Below, piece after piece: positions 5,352-8,044 of a stretch of DNA of 8,044 nt. Made by a program: the position numbers and the translations under genes. Origin of the DNA: Planctomycetota bacterium (lineage in GTDB: Bacteria; Planctomycetota; Phycisphaerae; Sedimentisphaerales; SG8-4); assembly GCA_030607345.1 (NCBI GenBank), contig JAUWKC010000062.1:1-8044 (forward strand). The letters run 5' to 3'. Numbering within the stretch: position 1 is the first letter of the stretch; every line of letters starts with the position of its first letter. The notes under the pieces are model-generated. The model had not been told where the DNA came from and did no database searches. It saw only the letters and a program-made list of their open reading frames with translations.

Positions 5352-8044
5352 GCCGACTTTTCCTCCACTGCCACACAGTTGGCGTCTTCATTTTCGCTGC
5401 GCCGTGTGAACTCCAGGTCGCACCTCATACATCTTCGGGCTTCACGAGTCGCTTGTTCAACAGACAATTGTCTCTCCACTTCCGCAAAGTTCTTTAACCT
5501 CGATTTAGCATCGAGTGTAGCAGGTTCTGTTCTTGCCGCATCTTCAAGCTCTTCATCGCCGAGCTCAGCAGGTTCTAAGAAAACCGCCGGCAGTTTTACT
5601 CTCGGTGGCTCAATCAGTTCTTTGCCGCGAAGATAGCGGTCTATAACCTCCGCAGCTTTTCTGCCTGCTGCAATGGCATCAACGACAGTATTAGGACCTG
5701 TCACCAGGTCGCCTCCGGCGAAGACGCCTTTACGATTGGTCCGAAGAGTCTTGCCGTCTACACGCAATCTGCCGCCCTTATCAAGTTTCAACCCCATAGA
5801 AGCAAGGCAATCGCTGTCCGGCCGTTCGCCGATAGCTACTATCAACGTATCCAGGGCAATAGTGAACTCAGTACCAGGTATAGGAACAGGGCTGCGTCGG
5901 CCGCTTGAGTCAACATCGCCCAGGCTGTTTTTAATGCATTCGATGTCAGCCAAACGGCCATTTGCCGAATCTATTCTCACGGGCTCCACGAATGTTTCGA
6001 TTTTTACCCCCTCAGCTTCAGCGGCTTCAATGTAACGTATACTTGTTGGCGAGACTAATGTTTCAAGCTTTATACCCTCCTCAAGAGCTGCTTCGACTTC
6101 TTCGGCGTAAGCAGGCATCTCCTGCGAGGTGCGGCGGTAGAGCAGCGTTACACTTTTGACTTCTTTCTGACGCATAGCCACTCTTGCGGCGTCCACAGCC
6201 GAGTTACCGCCGCCAATGATACCTACGTGTCCTTTGGCCAGCTCCTCGCCTCTTAAGTTGAAGGCTTTGAGGAATTCCATCGATGGATAGACGCCTGACG
6301 TGTCTTCTCCCTCAAGACCCAATTGCCAACTCTTGTCCGCTCCTATTGCCACGAAAACTGCCTTGAATCCGTCTTTGAATAACTCATCAATAGTTACGTC
6401 GCGGCCCAGCCTTGTTCCGCATCTCAGGGTGATGTTTTCATCGAGCAGCGATTCTATCTCCTTGCTCGCCACATCCCGAGGCAGGCGGTAAGCAGGTATA
6501 CAACTAATAAGCATTCCGCCCGGTTCGTCGTCGGCTTCGACGAGCGTCACCTTGTAACCGAGCAGAGAAAGATAATGGGACGCCGACAGGCCGGCAGGGC
6601 CTGCACCTACGACCGCTACCCTGTGAGCCTCCTTGCCGCAAAGGCCGGTTCTGACAGGTTTGTAAACCGAGGGGTCAATACGGTCTGTGATAAATCTTTT
6701 CAATGCTCGGATGGCAATGGCTTCGCCTCCGCTGACGGCAAGGTTGCATCTGGTCTCGCACTTGCGACCACAAACCCGCGCGCACACCGATGGGAACGGG
6801 TTGGCCTCCCTGATAACTTTGTAGGCTTCTTCGTATTTACCCTTTTCAATCAGGGCGACATAACGCCAAACCTCCGTGTCCAGCGGGCAACCAGCCTGGC
6901 AGGGCGCGCCGACCAATTCTTTGCACACGAAAGCATCGCATTTTTTATCAATCACGTGCCGATGGTATTCGTCGTGGAAGTAACGCAGGGTACTGAGAAC
7001 GGGATTCGATGCCGTCTGTCCAAGACCGCACATTGTCGTATCCTTCACCACCTCCGCTAATTCTTTCAGAAGGTCTAAGTGTCCAGGTGTTGCCTTGCCT
7101 TGTGAGATGTCGTCGAGAATCTCGTACATCCGTTGTGTGCCCTTTCGGCAGGTGAAACATTTGCCGCACGATTCATCTTTCAGGAAATTCATAAAATATT
7201 TGGCGATATCAACCATACAGGTATTGTCATCCATGACAATCATACCGCCGGAACCCATGATTGACCCTGCCTTGGTTAAGCTGTCGTAATCAACGGGCAA
7301 ATCAAACATATTGGCAGGAATACAACCCCCTGACGGCCCGCCTGTTTGAACGGCCTTTATCTTGGCCTTACCTGCGGGCCCGCCGCCAATGTCATAGACA
7401 ATTTTCTTGATGGTCATTCCCATTGGTACTTCGACAAGCCCGGTATTGTTGATTTTGCCGACCAGACTGAATATCTTCGTGCCGGAATTATCCTTGGTGC
7501 CGATACTTGCAAACTCTTCGGCTCCGAGCCGAAAGATAAGCGGAATGTTCGCCCACGTCTCGACGTTGTTAATTGCCGTGGGCTTGCCGTCAATGCCTTT
7601 TTGTATGGGGAACGGCGGCCGCTGGCGAGGCTCACCCATCTTTCCTTCGATAGAGCGTATCAGCGCCGTCTCCTCGCCGCACACAAATGCGCCGGCGCCC
7701 TTGACCAGCTTGATATCAAATGAAAAACCGGTTCCGAGGATATTATCTCCTAAAAGGCCAACTTGTCGTGCTTGTTTCAGCGCGATGTTCAAATGCTTGA
7801 CTGCGATTGGGTATTCATTGCGGACATAGACTACACCTTCTGTAGCGCCCGTCCCATAGGCGCCAATGAGCATCCCTTCGATGATGCTGTGCGGGTTTCC
7901 TTCCAGCACGCTGCGGTCCATATAAGCGCCGGGGTCGCCCTCGTCGGCATTGCACACGAGGAACTTGCCGTGGTCGCCCGGCTGTTTGGCCAGCAGCTCC
8001 CACTTCAAGCCGGTTGGAAAACCGGCGCCGCCCCGGCCACGCAA
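5348..8044 (-). CDS. NuoF/HydB-type NADH dehydrogenase module fused to GltD/NfnB-type oxidoreductase (N-terminus off right edge)
   Basis: 898 residues in view. The first codon (TTG) is the Leu of the internal NuoF motif LRGRGGAGFPTG, not a start, so the N-terminal part lies beyond the window. NuoF part: FMN/NADH site at 1-15, CNADEGDPGAYMDR (31-44) and GAGAFVCGEETALI (116-129); SLBB-like region about 190-270; [4Fe-4S] ligands C293-x2-C296-x2-C299 with C339 (N3 type). At about 369-386 the sequence passes from a HydB-like KKCDAFVCKEL directly into the GltD/NfnB N-terminal Fe-S domain: C382, C386 and C421, C425, C429, C433 (PFPSVCARVCGRKCETRC). Then come FAD motif VGAGPAG (479-485), NAD(P)H motif GGGNSAVDAA (611-620) and the FAD-closing FAGGDLVTGPNTVVDAI (775-791). 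The tail carries ARRCMRCDLEF with C872/C875. Predicted role: cytoplasmic transfer between NADH, NADP(H) and Fe-S carriers, resembling electron-bifurcating Hyd, Nfn and Stn enzymes; the direction is not provable from sequence. It is the first visible gene of the operon. Confidence 0.93.
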   Translation of the reverse strand: MRGRGGAGFPTGLKWELLAKQPGDHGKFLVCNADEGDPGAYMDRSVLEGNPHSIIEGMLIGAYGTGATEGVVYVRNEYPIAVKHLNIALKQARQVGLLGDNILGTGFSFDIKLVKGAGAFVCGEETALIRSIEGKMGEPRQRPPFPIQKGIDGKPTAINNVETWANIPLIFRLGAEEFASIGTKDNSGTKIFSLVGKINNTGLVEVPMGMTIKKIVYDIGGGPAGKAKIKAVQTGGPSGGCIPANMFDLPVDYDSLTKAGSIMGSGGMIVMDDNTCMVDIAKYFMNFLKDESCGKCFTCRKGTQRMYEILDDISQGKATPGHLDLLKELAEVVKDTTMCGLGQTASNPVLSTLRYFHDEYHRHVIDKKCDAFVCKELVGAPCQAGCPLDTEVWRYVALIEKGKYEEAYKVIREANPFPSVCARVCGRKCETRCNLAVSGGEAIAIRALKRFITDRIDPSVYKPVRTGLCGKEAHRVAVVGAGPAGLSASHYLSLLGYKVTLVEADDEPGGMLISCIPAYRLPRDVASKEIESLLDENITLRCGTRLGRDVTIDELFKDGFKAVFVAIGADKSWQLGLEGEDTSGVYPSMEFLKAFNLRGEELAKGHVGIIGGGNSAVDAARVAMRQKEVKSVTLLYRRTSQEMPAYAEEVEAALEEGIKLETLVSPTSIRYIEAAEAEGVKIETFVEPVRIDSANGRLADIECIKNSLGDVDSSGRRSPVPIPGTEFTIALDTLIVAIGERPDSDCLASMGLKLDKGGRLRVDGKTLRTNRKGVFAGGDLVTGPNTVVDAIAAGRKAAEVIDRYLRGKELIEPPRVKLPAVFLEPAELGDEELEDAARTEPATLDAKSRLKNFAEVERQLSVEQATREARRCMRCDLEFTRRSENEDANCVAVEEKSA

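Noticed and set aside
4879..5391. 170-codon minus-strand open frame overlapping the ferredoxin-like gene
   Set aside because: It is an out-of-frame shadow of the ferredoxin-like gene and the end of the fusion gene; its translation is low in structure and lacks the cysteine motifs seen in the true frame.
8036..8044. TTG at the right edge as the start codon of the fusion gene
   Set aside because: It encodes the Leu of the conserved NuoF motif LRGRGGAGFPTG, which is internal in all relatives; the gene continues beyond the window.

Overview
The window is a dense, single-direction stretch: every gene I can support is on the minus strand, so transcription runs from base 8044 towards base 1. Nothing in it looks mobile, phage-derived or CRISPR-like. 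The iron-sulphur-rich flavoprotein genes suggest an anaerobic or facultatively anaerobic bacterium. The style (E. coli-like NADP glutamate dehydrogenase, type-4 uracil-DNA glycosylase, moderate GC) would fit an anaerobic Planctomycetota/Phycisphaerae-like or other sediment bacterium, but this is a weak guess; no marker gene fixes the taxon.

Right-hand half (8044 to 3061): a tightly packed three-gene operon. (1) A partial gene, open at the right edge, encodes a natural fusion of a NuoF/HydB-type NADH-oxidising FMN/Fe-S module to a GltD/NfnB-type FAD/NAD(P)H module. (2) It overlaps by 4 bp (ATGA) a 228-residue protein with a [2Fe-2S] domain, two ferredoxin-type [4Fe-4S] sites and a cysteine-rich tail. 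(3) After 14 bp comes a 529-residue stand-alone FMN domain of glutamate synthase. It has no glutaminase domain, no C-terminal GXGXG domain and no canonical [3Fe-4S] cysteines, but carries an N-terminal C-x2-C-x3-C-x3-C motif. Together these look like one multi-flavin redox complex passing electrons between NADH, NADP(H), Fe-S clusters and a glutamate-synthase-like FMN site. Resemblance to the electron-bifurcating Hyd/Nfn/Stn enzymes is the most interesting aspect of the window.

Middle (3060 to 1291): a 344-bp non-coding leader with several dyads and a good sigma70-type promoter candidate, then gdhA (NADP-type hexameric glutamate dehydrogenase, start fixed by a strong ribosome binding site at 2716), closed by a clear Rho-independent terminator at 1291-1324.

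Left-hand part (1290 to 1): a type-4 (Fe-S) uracil-DNA glycosylase, whose apparent longest start lies inside the gdhA terminator loop and whose likelier start at 1249 sits directly under its own promoter (possibly leaderless mRNA), followed by the N-terminal 149 residues of an unidentified multi-pass membrane protein that runs off the left edge.

Functionally, the right and middle parts concern glutamate/nitrogen metabolism and pyridine-nucleotide redox balance: GDH can assimilate ammonia with NADPH, and the fusion operon may balance NADH/NADPH or supply reductant to the glutamate-synthase-like flavoprotein. The last two genes are unrelated housekeeping or unknown functions.
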